Source: Pochonia chlamydosporia 170 (lineage: Eukaryota; Ascomycota; Sordariomycetes; Hypocreales; Clavicipitaceae). Taken from it: a stretch of 64,000 nt of DNA. The stretch spans positions 5,084,001 through 5,148,000 of the forward strand of contig NC_035793.1 of assembly GCF_001653235.2 (NCBI RefSeq). The letters are read 5' to 3'. The notes beneath the pieces were generated by a model. It worked only from the letters and a program-made list of their open reading frames with translations, did not search any database and was not told the DNA's origin. Position numbers and translations under genes: made by a program. Below are positions 23,503 to 33,660 of the stretch, piece after piece (position 1 is the stretch's first letter; every line of letters starts with the position of its first letter).

Positions 23503-24957
23503 TCAAGAAAGCCTAGGTGCCTCCCACTGTAGCAAAGCCTGCAGCAAACTGTCACTCTTCCACTTCTCAAGGGCCTGCGTCTTCCATTCTTCCCATCGTT
23601 TGTCTTTAGAGTCAAACACTCGCCTCAAGCCCATAAACAGATCAACGAAAGTTTGGTGATCTCTCTCACATCCACTAGCCGCACCGGAAGCAAAGAAGAA
23701 TCGTTGCACTTGTCTGCCTTCCATGACATAGCCCGCCAGATCATCACGACCTCTCTCTCTAAAGATATCTGCAAACCTCACTTCGTCTTCAGGTAGTTCG
23801 TTGGATCCACCGTAGAACCTTGCAACTGGCCACATCATACAGGGCGTGGAAAAGGCATCTTCCTTTGGCACAGTTTGACACCATTCCCAATCTATTATAC
23901 CGACGATGTCGTAGTCTTTGTTGACTAGAATATGGTCTCCTTTATCATCTGGATGCTTCAGGAAGAACTTTCCCTCTGAAAAGAGCTCGCGTCCCACCTT
24001 ATTTAGGATATCCAAACGAAAGCGATGTGCAAGATAGATATCTGCCGGGTAGACGGCTGCAATCTCACCACTCGCAATCATTGCGAGATGCGTTTCGAAG
24101 ATGACGCGTGCCGCTTCCGCCGAGGAGTTAAAGGGACCTAGAGGCCCTCCAGATTCTGTACCAAACGTTGCTGCATCCGCTAGACCTTGTATCTCGAATG
24201 TAGCCGCATCTTTTGCTGGCGTCATCGACCCTATTTTGTCGAATTGGTGCTTCTCAACCTCGATAAAGATATCGACCAACTGCTGCATGACCTTTTCCTT
24301 CTGTGTCGAAGTTGCCCGTTGCCAGTTCAGTGGTTCACCTTGTATCTTTTCCATCAGGATGTAGCTAACCCCGCCCAAAGGGTTCTGAGGATCGGTTTCA
24401 CACGCCCAGTCGAAAAGTTTTGGCGAAGGGATGCGCGTATGTGTCTGTAAGAATTTCAACGTAGCTGCCTCACTACGAAGTATATAATCCCGAGCCTCTA
24501 CCGGCGGCGATGAGGTACTGATGAGGCGAAGTCGTGCTAGCCACTTGATACCGTCTTGGAAGGTAATTTCAGCATGACAATTTTGACCACCCATCATGCT
24601 TGACAGCTTTTCCGCGGACAAGTCAACAGTACAGGGTATTCCTCCACGAAGGAACGAGGCGCGTGCACAGAGTTTCGAACCATCGACTCGACGGCAAAGC
24701 TCATTCAGTCGACGGGCTGCAGTGGCAGTGTGTTTGAGCGGGAAAGTCCTCCCAATTTTCCTGAGTTCATCAGCAAGGCTGCTGTTGCACATCTCGGTCT
24801 TCTCACACACCTCTGGCTTGGGACACTTGTGCCATTGATCCTGCAAGTGAGTTCGACAAAGGTGCTTGTCACAGGAAAAGCAGTCTCCGGATCTTTGAAC
24901 GGCCGGTTGTCTGCACTTGTCCCAATCACACGTCCACAGAGGCATTTCGAAAGACAC
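23503..24957 (-). CDS. AN1-type zinc finger fused to aminoglycoside-phosphotransferase-like kinase
   Basis: Single exon, 484 residues. The N terminus has the AN1 metal pattern: C10, C15, C26, C29, C34, H37, H43, C45. From about residue 130 an APH/choline-kinase fold follows: EITFQDGIKWLARL (beta strands), ILRSEAATLKFLQTHTRIPSP (helix alpha-C region), then YILMEKIQGEPL, the hinge. The catalytic segment is LKHPDDKGDHILVN and the metal-binding DFG-like motif is GIIDWEW. The fungal APH family has many members with this KGDHILV variant, where Asp rather than His-Gly-Asp leads the loop. Substrate unknown; small-molecule or protein phosphorylation are both possible. AN1 fingers bind ubiquitin-like or chaperone partners, so the fusion may target the kinase. 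There is no intron. Confidence 0.85.
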   Translation of the reverse strand: MSFEMPLWTCDWDKCRQPAVQRSGDCFSCDKHLCRTHLQDQWHKCPKPEVCEKTEMCNSSLADELRKIGRTFPLKHTATAARRLNELCRRVDGSKLCARASFLRGGIPCTVDLSAEKLSSMMGGQNCHAEITFQDGIKWLARLRLISTSSPPVEARDYILRSEAATLKFLQTHTRIPSPKLFDWACETDPQNPLGGVSYILMEKIQGEPLNWQRATSTQKEKVMQQLVDIFIEVEKHQFDKIGSMTPAKDAATFEIQGLADAATFGTESGGPLGPFNSSAEAARVIFETHLAMIASGEIAAVYPADIYLAHRFRLDILNKVGRELFSEGKFFLKHPDDKGDHILVNKDYDIVGIIDWEWCQTVPKEDAFSTPCMMWPVARFYGGSNELPEDEVRFADIFRERGRDDLAGYVMEGRQVQRFFFASGAASGCERDHQTFVDLFMGLRRVFDSKDKRWEEWKTQALEKWKSDSLLQALLQWEAPRLS

Positions 24958-25609
24958 GTTGACAAAGATTACGGAAAGATGGTAAATCTGGTCGTTTAGG
25001 TGTACAATGCTGTATTCGTTGGTGTGGAGGCTCGACGACGATTGTGCTTAGTTAGGGGGCCAATGTACGATTGTTGAATTCGAAGTTGTATTGTAGGGAG
25101 TTTGTTGATGCAGCGTTCTCAACTGATTTCGCTCAGGATTCTTTCAGAGCTCGGGTGTCATTGTGAGGTTGAAGCTTCGGAAGTCTTTGGACCGTGAATC
25201 GCATGTGGGCATTCAGTCGTTGGGCATAACAGAGTGGCACTCGGCCACGCGAATAAATTTCAGCCCTACAAATACATATGTACAAAGTAGGCTGCAGCCT
25301 GCGGGCGCTAAAGACCAAGACAGTTAAGCATTCAAGATTCCCTCTGTATCTTGCAAAGGTCGGTCTCATGGTGGTACCTGTAACTTTCGCAAGATAAATA
25401 GCCAATCTCATTCCCAAAGATGGCTTGCTTTCCATGCTTGAGTTGTGTAGTGCGGCAAGGGATTACTTCCGTAATGATCGCCAGAGTGAAGTTTTTGAAG
25501 ATGCTCGCCATCTGCATTTCATCGCTCGAATTACACTCTTACAACAGGCTGCCCGCATATGGTGATACGGGCAAGGAACCCGGAGATATGTGCGGAACGC
25601 CAAGTTGCA
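24958..25609. other. Intergenic
   Basis: Promoter side of the AN1-kinase gene and 3' UTR of COX16. Open frames here have no motifs. Confidence 0.6.
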
Positions 25610-26128
25610 TCACAGAATGCCATCGTTTTCGCCCGGTAATCGCTCGACACGCTTCTGCTCCCAGTTATCAAGATCCCGACCTGCGAGACGCTAAATCGTG
25701 AAAGAAAATGCATTAGCCAGGATTCTTACAAGATCAAGCCTTGTTCCTGCAGGCATTTGTTGCACCGTATGGTCGAACAAATCTGCAACAGGTTGATACC
25801 CGCGATAGCACTGCCAGCACAATCGCCATCCCAATTCAAAATCACTGCAATTTAGACTTACATAGTACTCTTCCTTCATATCCACCTTACGGGCCGCCCG
25901 CCTCACGCCAAGTTCTTCCTCCTTGGTCATTTGTCGCACCTTTCGGTCATGTCGCTCGTATCGAATGGCCGTCGCGGGTGTGAGCACAAATGATCCGGCA
26001 ATGACGACGGCAATGAATGGCAATCCAAACATGACAAAGGGATGCTTGTTCATGAGGCGGCGGTACTGGGATCCAATCTTGCTGGCGTCGCCGGAGCTTC
26101 GGAACTTGTTGCTCTGGAAGGTTGGCAT
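25610..26128 (-). CDS. COX16: Cytochrome c oxidase assembly protein Cox16
   Basis: Exons 26128-25862 and 25690-25610, separated by a 171-base intron; 115 residues. The protein starts MPTFQSNKFRSSGDASK, continues YRRLMNKHPFVMFGLPF and a single membrane span (IAVVIAGSFVLT), then YERHDRKVRQ and RKVDMKEEYY. After splicing it ends with LDNWEQKRVERLPGE. This is the full Cox16 pattern: an inner-membrane protein facing the intermembrane space that helps insert Cox2 and build complex IV. An upstream in-frame start at 26335 would add 69 residues that do not look like a presequence; Cox16 normally has no cleavable one, so I choose 26128. The intron is open in frame, so unspliced reading gives a false C terminus. 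Confidence 0.95.
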
Positions 26129-26897
26129 GGTGGCGGTTGCTGGTCGATGGATGTTCAGCAATCGATTGAAATGTGTGCGACCTGCTTTCCGTGTCGTTCC
26201 CGTTTGGCTAATTGATATGCCAGTTGCGTGATGCCGTGGAGACAGTTGGCAGTGATGAATAATGCTGGTGTTGAAAGTTCGAGATGATGCATCTGGAGAG
26301 TCGCATGATTCAATTGACGGTTGACTTGCCCACAATTCATGTAAAAGTGGGGCCGCCTACAACTCCCTCACATGTCACTTCAATATCGAAATCCGACGAC
26401 GACAAAGTAGTGTAATTGGGCTTTGCAACAATCAAATGGAATTTTTTTTGTGTTTGTACATATATACTAGACAAAAGCAATTGGCAATACCTTATTTGTA
26501 GCCGATGTAAATCGGCATATTTCGCTGCAAACTTGTCATGTAGCCGTCGACACATTGTAGAGTAGACAAACAACATTGCAACCAGCCGCACATGTTGACA
26601 ATTCTGTATCTCTTATGCCCAGTGAGAAACACCGGTCTCGACTCGGAGTGAAGGGCACATATCATGTAAGCTAAATATTTGACTCACTACTTGGCAACTC
26701 AAATGTCCAGGTGGAACATTGCCCTGCAATTGCACCAATCTCCCTACCTTCTCCTGAACATACGACCAGTAAATACATACACAAAAACCTCCCTCCCATC
26801 CTCGTAAGCACTTGAAATATTCCAGTAAACACATAAAACCAGACATGATTCATTTACAGTCCGCCCAAACGCCAACCTAAAGATACCATTACCTCCA
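26129..26897. other. Intergenic
   Basis: COX16 promoter and the 3' UTR of the following minus-strand gene. AT-rich around 26420-26560. Nothing coding recognised. Confidence 0.6.
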
Positions 26898-27607
26898 TCA
26901 CCACAATCTCCTCTGATAATACACCGGCTTATCCGCCTGCGCCAGCCTCTGAATCTCATCCTTGATGAGCTTCCTACGCTCAGCCCTCGTAATCGGTAGA
27001 GGATTCTTTGCCAACGGATCAGGGTGGTCCACACCCCAAGCTTGTTCGGCGGCCTGTTTCTTAATCATGTCCAACATGGCCAACTGTTTCGCCGAAGCCT
27101 GCTTTTTGGTCCCTGGAGCAATCACCTCCTGCTCCTCTACTTGTTGCACCGGGTCCAGTTCTTCTTCCCCATCATCCTTCTTTGCCTGTAGGCCGGCCTT
27201 CGACGTGTCCTTGGACTTGACCGTTTCCTGGTGAAGCTCATATTTCTTAGCTAGTCGCTCCTTTTCATCCTTATCCGCTTGGCTTTCTGTCACGATAATG
27301 GTCCCATCTTGCAATTTCTTCGTTTGTCGTGTAAAATAGTCGGGTAGGTGCGCCTTGGGGGACGGCTTCGAGTTCCCTGGCCGAATCGCCACCCTTAGGT
27401 CTTGTAACGTGCGCTGCTGGAGAGCGTAGCCGCTTAGAAACAAGGCAAGTGTGAAAAGAATAACTACATCAGTTAGAACGACATTGTCAGAAGAGTTTCA
27501 TCACTGGAATGCGGGAATGTAGGTGCATGGTCCGTGGCATGCAACTTACCAACAACGATAGAAACGAGGACCGATACCTCGGATGATGTGAGAAGCGCTC
27601 TGCGCAT
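26898..27607 (-). CDS. Single-pass membrane protein with coiled-coil, unknown function
   Basis: Exons 27607-27550 and 27463-26898 with an 86-base intron, 207 residues. The splice restores one membrane helix near the N terminus (SVLVSIVVVILFTLALFLSGY). The rest is hydrophilic, with a lysine/glutamate-rich probable coiled coil (about residues 85-130). A conserved-looking C terminus follows: AEQAWGVDHPDPLAKNPLP, RAERRKLIKDEIQRLAQ and a terminal YYQRRLW. Topology suggests a signal-anchored ER or mitochondrial protein with the bulk in the cytosol or intermembrane space. I do not recognise the family with certainty. It is divergent from PRP38, with 271 bases between starts, so the two may share a promoter. 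Confidence 0.85.
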
Positions 27608-27878
27608 ATTGAGATGGTAGATTTAACTAATCATTAAATTTAAATACGTTGATGTTTTTTCAGTCATTTATGTTCGACTTTCCGAGTTTCACAGTTGTGA
27701 CCAGCAAACCGGTTTGCAGAGTGACATCCGTCATCCAGCCATCAAAGAGGACTGCGACCGTTGGCACAGCAACTATCTTATCGCAGCTGCGCCCGCCATC
27801 TTTTCTGAAATGCGCCAGCGACACCACGACCTCCCGCCGAGTACAACCACAAAATCACGTCATCACGAATTACTCACC

Positions 27879-28664
27879 ATGTCCAAAGGCGACACCGTCC
27901 AAGCCGACGCCCGTCGCTTCCTCGACGAGCGTGGCTCCACGGCCGCCCTCGCCCCCAATGGCCTCAACCCCGCGACCATCATGGAAAAGGCAGTCAAAGA
28001 CCGCATCATCGAATCCTACTTCTACAAAGAACAATGCTTCGCCCTCAACGAAGCCGACATCATCGACCGCGTAGTCGAACACGTCAACTTTATCGGCGGA
28101 ACGCACGGCAACTCCCAAAAGCCGAGCCCGTTTTTGTGTCTCGCCTTCAAGCTGCTAGAACTGTCTCCAAGCGACGAGATCCTACAAGAGTACCTATCCT
28201 ACGGCGGCGAGCACTTTAAATACCTGAGGGCCCTGGCGTGCTTCTACTTCAGATTGACCCGGAAGGCGGTGGACGTTTATCAGACACTGGAGCCCTTTTT
28301 GGAGGATCGGAGGAAATTGAGGAGGAAGGGGAGGAACGGCACCTCGTTGACCTACGTGGATGATTTTGTGGACGACTTGCTTAGCAAGGAAAGAGTTTGT
28401 GCGACGAGTTTGTGGAAGATGCCGAAACGGGAGATTTTGGAGGATTTGGAGGAGCTGGAGCCGAGGGTCAGTCCGTTGGGAGACTTGGAGGATATATTGG
28501 AGGAGGATGCTGATGAGGGCGGCGGCGAGGAGGAGCAGAGGAATGGGGATGGGGAGGAGGGTGAGATTTCAGATGGGATGGATGTGGATAGAAGGTCAAG
28601 GAGTGTGAGTAGGTCGAGGTCCAGATCTAGGTCGAGATCGAGATCACGGTCTAGATCGCCTTGA
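27879..28664 (+). CDS. PRP38: Pre-mRNA-splicing factor Prp38
   Basis: Single exon from the ATG at 27879, 261 residues. The PRP38 domain fills residues 25-190: IMEKAVKDRIIESYFYKEQC, VVEHVNFIGGTHG, PSPFLCLAFKLLELSPS, YLRALACFYFRLT, YVDDFVDDLL. Prp38 is a U4/U6.U5 tri-snRNP component needed to activate the spliceosome. The tail is acidic (EEDADEGGGEEE) and ends in about nine Arg-Ser dipeptides, an RS domain as in metazoan PRPF38A/B and unlike budding yeast Prp38. An in-frame upstream start at 27714 would add 55 residues of poor quality. The gene converges on GatA. Confidence 0.95.
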   Translation: MSKGDTVQADARRFLDERGSTAALAPNGLNPATIMEKAVKDRIIESYFYKEQCFALNEADIIDRVVEHVNFIGGTHGNSQKPSPFLCLAFKLLELSPSDEILQEYLSYGGEHFKYLRALACFYFRLTRKAVDVYQTLEPFLEDRRKLRRKGRNGTSLTYVDDFVDDLLSKERVCATSLWKMPKREILEDLEELEPRVSPLGDLEDILEEDADEGGGEEEQRNGDGEEGEISDGMDVDRRSRSVSRSRSRSRSRSRSRSRSP

Positions 28665-29009
28665 GCGGTGAAGGAATTTACGATGAAACGAAGCAATATA
28701 TTGGACGAGGTCCGCAAATGAGCAGCAATAGTCTGAACATTTGGCCCGCCGGAGAGGCTCTAAATTCAGAGCTTAGGCTACACACCGAGACGGCAATCAG
28801 CAGCCACCCCTGGTTGCCAGTTGTCTGCGGATTGTCACCCTCATGAGGGAGTCAAATCAGGACCAGTGAAGATTACTTCAAATACCAACGCCAAGGTTTG
28901 AAGGATACCACAGGAGTTGTAACTACCCAAAGCGCCATGATATCTATGTATTAATATAATAAAATGTAAAATGCTTAACGTCACGTTATGCCATCTATAT
29001 GCAACACAT
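28665..29009. other. Convergent intergenic
   Basis: 345 bases between the stop codons of PRP38 and GatA; AT-rich near 28940-28980, fitting poly(A) signals for both strands. No gene. Confidence 0.6.
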
Positions 29010-30631
29010 CTATGCCATCAGAGCTTTCAATCTCTCCGCCATCCCCAGCACCCGCTTATCATCCCAATATTGCCCAATTAGTTGTAGTCCCAACGGTAGT
29101 CGGTTCTCTGCGACTCTCGACGGCACGCTCACGGCAGGTAACCCGGCCAAACTGGCCGGTACAGTAAACACATCCCCCATGTAAGCCTCCAAGCTGCTCT
29201 TTGTGAGCACGTCGTTCAGTGTAGGCGCAAATGATGGCGTCGTCGGTGACAATAGAAAGTCTACTTGCGGAGGACCTTGTTTGTCCTGCAGTGCTGTTTC
29301 GGCGTCCATGTCGCTGAGGTCGAACTGCGCAGGTTCGTACAGTGGATTATCTAGTTTAAAGACCTTGTCAAAGTCTTGTCGAATTAGGCGACGGACTTTT
29401 TGTGCTTGGATGAAGTAGTTATCCATTGCTTCGGAGCTCAGACTGTAGGTGCCGAGTAAAATACGGCGCTTGACTTCGGGGCCAAAGCCGGCTCCACGAG
29501 CTTCCGAATACAACGTGTCGCCTTCGGCATCTCCATGGTCTGCTCTTACACCGTATCGAACACCGTCGTACTTGGCGAGGTTGGAGGAAGCTTCAGCAGC
29601 AGCGAGGACATAGTACGCGCAAAGAGCTTCCTTAGTTGAGGGGAGCGACACGGGCACAATTCTGACGCCTACTGATTCCAGGGCTGTCGCGGCTTCAGCC
29701 CAGCCCTTTCGTATTAAGGGATCAAGCTCGGCAACATTATATTCTAGCGGTATGCCAACAGTGAGCTTGGGCATGTCTTCCAGCACTGGTGGGCATCCTC
29801 TAGCGCATCGCTGCCGTGAGGCCACAGACAACGAGGTCGGGTCGTTGGGATCATGTTCTTCGTCCAGCTTGGTTTCTACCAATAAGTCCAGAATTGGCTT
29901 CACCTCCTTGGCCAGTATTCCCACCGTATCGAGTGAATTGGCATAAGCAAACACGCCATATCGTGAAATCATGCCATAGCTTGGTCGATAACCGACGGAG
30001 CCCGTGTACGACGCCGGCAGACGAATTGAACCACCAGTGTCCGTTCCAAGCGCAATGTCGGCATCTCCAAGCATGACAGCAACAGCGCTACCTCCGGAAC
30101 TACCTCCGGCCGAAATTGGCTCGTCCGTAGAGAGGTGGCTGCTCACGGCGCCGTGCATGGAATTCGTCGAGTGCGAGCCCATACCAAACTCGTCCATGTT
30201 GGTTTTTCCCACGACGGTGCCGCCTCGCGCACGTAGTTGCGTTACTATGGTTGCTTCATAGGGCGATTTGTGGCCGCGGAGGATGCGAGAGGCGCATTGC
30301 GTAGGGAATTCGGCTGTTGCGATATTGTCCTTTACGGCGAGTTTGAACGGTTTCGCCCCAGGGAGCAGTTGAGGTGACGATGCATGTTCGATTCGTTCTG
30401 TGGCAGTAATATTCGCATTAGTATACACATTATCCTTGAGAAAAGCGTCGGCTGCAACAAAAAGCACATACCACTATCCACAAAGTGGTTGCAACTTGTG
30501 CTTTGGAAGCGGCATTGTAATGGAGCTCGCGACGTCGCTGGGGCAGGAGAAGCTCGGCGGGAGCGCAGAAGCGCCTTTGGTGCTCGAATCTGCGGATGGA
30601 TATCCGAGCAGCGCACGCAAGCTGCCCTCAT
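29010..30631 (-). CDS. HER2: Glutamyl-tRNA(Gln) amidotransferase subunit A, mitochondrial
   Basis: Exons 30631-30472 and 30397-29010, 515 residues. The 74-base intron has a GTATGT donor, a TACTAAT branch site and CACAG acceptor, and its phase joins VDS to ERIEHASS. Amidase-signature residues are visible: Lys in LAVKDNIAT, Ser in ISAGGSSGGSAVAV and Ser in GTDTGGSIRLPAS, forming the Ser-cisSer-Lys triad. GatA/Her2 releases ammonia from glutamine for conversion of Glu-tRNA(Gln) to Gln-tRNA(Gln) in mitochondria. The N terminus (MRAACVRC..., rich in Arg and Ser, almost no acids) looks like a presequence. A competing 20-base intron with the same donor is too short to be real. The start rests on the first ATG in frame and could be internal to a longer leader. 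Confidence 0.9.
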
Positions 30632-31107
30632 TGTCGTGTTCGCAAGACCATCAACGTGGGTGACGGTCACAATGCGGCTTGTGTCCAGAAAGTCGAGTAG
30701 ATGGCTTCGAGGTTGGATTTGAATGTCAGGGTCCAGATGTCCCTCAAGGTTCCGTCAATCGGATCAAAAGTCAAGTCGGCTGGCTGACATCTGGAAGTCC
30801 AGCTTAGCGTGTGGCTAGCGCCGATGTGCGCTGAGTGGACGCCGTTTTAGCGACTTGACAGCCCCAGGCAGCCAAATCAGGCATTAGAGCTCCCTGCGCA
30901 TGTGGCCGTTGATTTGGTCCTCGTAGGCACTGGGACTTCAGTCGATTATCTTCATGCAAGCTTTCCACACTCGATCCTAAACCGGCAACTTTGCGCCGGT
31001 GCACATTGAGCAACCACTCTTGCGGCACTCTTCCTTCTCATGCCTTAAATACCAACTATATGGTAGCAGTCGCGGCATTAACGGGAGTTTGAAGCCCTCG
31101 GGACACC
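30632..31107. other. Divergent promoter GatA / Gemin2-like
   Basis: 476 bases between two divergent starts. Open frames lack motifs. Likely a shared regulatory region. Confidence 0.55.
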
Positions 31108-32664
31108 ATGTCGTCCAAACGCGAGCTCTCAGACGTCGACGAGGGCGAAATTTCAGAACCTGGCCCAAAGCGACCAAGGAAACAAACTGGCGCCACGCCT
31201 CGACACCAGCACCAAAACTCGTCAATAGATCCAACATGGGGTCAAAAATACGTCTTTTCGAGCCTGGAGGATGCAACCACGATTCCCTATGGCGAGGAGT
31301 CTGATTTCGAGGATGATGCCGACGCCATGGCATATCTCATGTCGGTCAGGTAAGCCCACACACACCACCCGCCTTCGCTTGTTTCTGAATTACTCTTTGC
31401 TGAATGTATATTTTCTGTTTCATTATTTAGATGATACTGATATGGTGAGTATTACAGAAAACAAGCGTACAACATTCCTCATTTGCTCGTTGCGCCAAAG
31501 GTCCAAATTGGACCACAGCTTCCACCAGAGCTGCAAGATGAGAAAGACGACGACGACGAAGACGGCGAGGAAGGCGAAATCGATCGGACCATTTATACCA
31601 ATGGGATCGGCGACAGTAGGGGATACTACGACGATGGGGCATACATTGCCATGCCAGAAGACGAACCAAGAGCCGAGAACGAGGCTGGAGATGAGGCCGA
31701 TATCGAGTGTGATGAAAAGGAGCTTCACGAAGCGTATTTCTCTTCGATCATGAGGCAATATAATCGCCTTCGCAAAACCCTACATTCAGAACCGCCGTCA
31801 GACGCCTCAAAAAAACTATCTTCCACACAAGCCACCTACGCCGCACCGTTCGGTCCAAAATCCAACACCAACAAAACATGGGCAAACATCATGCGCAACA
31901 CAGATCCGCACCCACTCCAACTAGCGCTCATGTCCAAAGAAACGGTAATTCGCGTTCTGCGCGTCCTCATAGGAGGTACGTTCCTGCGACGGGGCCACAC
32001 TCTGTCTGAAAGAACGAGTCAATGGCTCTGGGGGCTCCTTGCACGACTCCCTGACCGTGGGGAGCTCAATCATGCTGAGATTGGATGGATACGAGACCTT
32101 GGTCGACGTGCCGTCTTGCTGGGTAGAAGTTTGGCTGAAATGGCAGCCTTACGAGACGAGTTGGAAGACGGACAGTTGGGAGTGAATGAGGCGGTGGACG
32201 CGAGCAGCAGCGACGAGGATGTGGTGGGGGTTGATGCCGATTATTTAGACGACATGGATAGCCCAGATGAAAATGATACCCCGGCGGAGGAAGCTACCAA
32301 GGACAGAGATGGTGAGAACGAAGTTACCAATGATAAGGATGGTGAGAAAGAAGTTGGCGAGATTCAAGAATCTGAGGCCGGAGACGTAGCCATGGATATA
32401 GAATCTGGCTCTGACACGGATGGCGATGGCGACGCCGAAGAAGGTGAAGCTGATGAAGACCTAGAAGCCGCCAAGAGAGGCTTACTAGCTCGTCTGGCTG
32501 CCTCTGCTTCCGATACAGAGCTGGAAGTGGATTCTCAGGAGGAAGCTAGAGTGCGATTACGCATGAATATGCGTGCTACGCTCACCATGATTTTAACGGT
32601 TGCTGGGGAGTTTTACGGCCAGCGAGATCTGTTGGAGTTTCGGGAACCCTTTGTGGGAATGTAA
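31108..32664 (+). CDS. Gemin2/SIP1/Brr1-like snRNP assembly protein
   Basis: Exons 31108-31349 and 31458-32664 with a 108-base intron; 482 residues. The splice joins AYLMSVR to KQAYNIPHLLVAPK, the segment where Gemin2 relatives hold an SMN/Sm-contacting helix. Further on are a helical domain with HEAYFSSIMRQYNRLR, ALMSKETVIRVLRVLIGG, LSERTSQWLWGLLARLPD and IGWIRDLGRRAVLL, then a long acidic insert. A closing helix (RMNMRATLTMILTVAGEFYG) resembles the end of the SIP1 domain. Gemin2 binds SMN and Sm proteins D1/D2/E/F/G during spliceosomal snRNP assembly. The N terminus is acidic and KRPRK-like, so nuclear import is plausible. Family assignment comes from motif pattern only. Confidence 0.78.
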
Positions 32665-32922
32665 CTTTGGAATGTGAATGCATCAAAAGCGTTTGTCAAT
32701 TGTACTATATTACTACCCGATGGGATAGTTTGGGACTCGAAAGTCGAGTACGGGAAATAGATAAAAACATGAATCCAATGGTATTCTGATTGGCAAGTGT
32801 AGCCATCCATGACGCCAAACACCTAACACTGTAAAAATCCAATGCCGAAACTGCCTCCTTTACAATATGCCATACAACCTGAGTTTGTTTGCTCTTAAAA
32901 CATAAGAAAATGATTGATTCGT

Positions 32923-33660
32923 CTAAGACAAATCCATGTCTCGGCCTTCGCCAAAGACCAGAAAATCAGCCTCTTCAAAGTCGCTATCGACAGCCATGTT
33001 CTCCTGATCAACCACATCCTTAAAGGACAAACTCCCTCTCACGCGGGTCTTTGGAACGGCCATGACCCTCGAATTACCCCATTGGGATGGCGCAAAGCTC
33101 CGTGGGCTGACCTGTTCGTCCCAGCCCCTAGATGGTTGTGCCAGCATGGTTGGCCGATCAGCCAGTTCTTCGTCGCTGTAAACTCGCTTCCGTGATGATT
33201 CGGAGACGTTGCTTTCCACACTCTCTTGGGACATGGTCAACTCAGGGACGTCGTCTAGCTCAGGAACAGAATCGTAGTCGTCGTCAATGGGGAAAGCCGG
33301 CTGTGAATCGAGACCACCGACTTTATTGATACCACAGAAGGGGAGGAGTTCTCTGGATGATGCTCGGACTGTGGCTTGCAAGGCAGGTCGACGCGCAGGC
33401 ATGGGTGTATTATCTGTCCACAGTTTGAAAGCGCTTGTGCCGCTGGTCTTGTATCCCTCGGGGACAGACTTGCGCACTCGCATGCCAACACTGAGGAGAT
33501 TGGATTGAATATGGCTCGGCAGAAGAGGCTGGCGGGCCTCTAGTTGCGACTCGATGACGGCGTCACCGTGGGCTCTTGTACCGAAAAAGGATGTGATTTG
33601 GCGCTGGGCTGGGTCTGCGGAAGCACCTGCGAACTGGCGCTTAGTTCGTGGAGTCGACAT
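32923..33660 (-). CDS. Ribonucleotide reductase inhibitor, Spd1/Dif1-like, with PIP box
   Basis: Single exon, 245 residues, mostly disordered. Near the N terminus residues 19-26 read QRQITSFF, a PCNA-interacting (PIP) box of the form Q-x-x-I-x-x-F-F. Residues 58-72 (VGMRVRKSVPEGYKT) match the short motif shared by fission yeast Spd1 and budding yeast Dif1/Sml1-type RNR regulators. Spd1 restrains ribonucleotide reductase and is destroyed by CRL4-Cdt2 when it meets PCNA on chromatin. Several SQ sites and an acidic C terminus (DSDFEEADFLVFGEGRDMD) are present. No membrane segment. The PIP box lacks the exact TD and +4 basic residue of a strong Cdt2 degron, so degradation control is an inference. 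It converges on the Gemin2-like gene. Confidence 0.8.
   Translation of the reverse strand: MSTPRTKRQFAGASADPAQRQITSFFGTRAHGDAVIESQLEARQPLLPSHIQSNLLSVGMRVRKSVPEGYKTSGTSAFKLWTDNTPMPARRPALQATVRASSRELLPFCGINKVGGLDSQPAFPIDDDYDSVPELDDVPELTMSQESVESNVSESSRKRVYSDEELADRPTMLAQPSRGWDEQVSPRSFAPSQWGNSRVMAVPKTRVRGSLSFKDVVDQENMAVDSDFEEADFLVFGEGRDMDLS

Noticed and set aside
30452..30471. 20-base intron at the GatA start
   Set aside because: Too short for splicing; the 74-base alternative has a branch site and correct phase.
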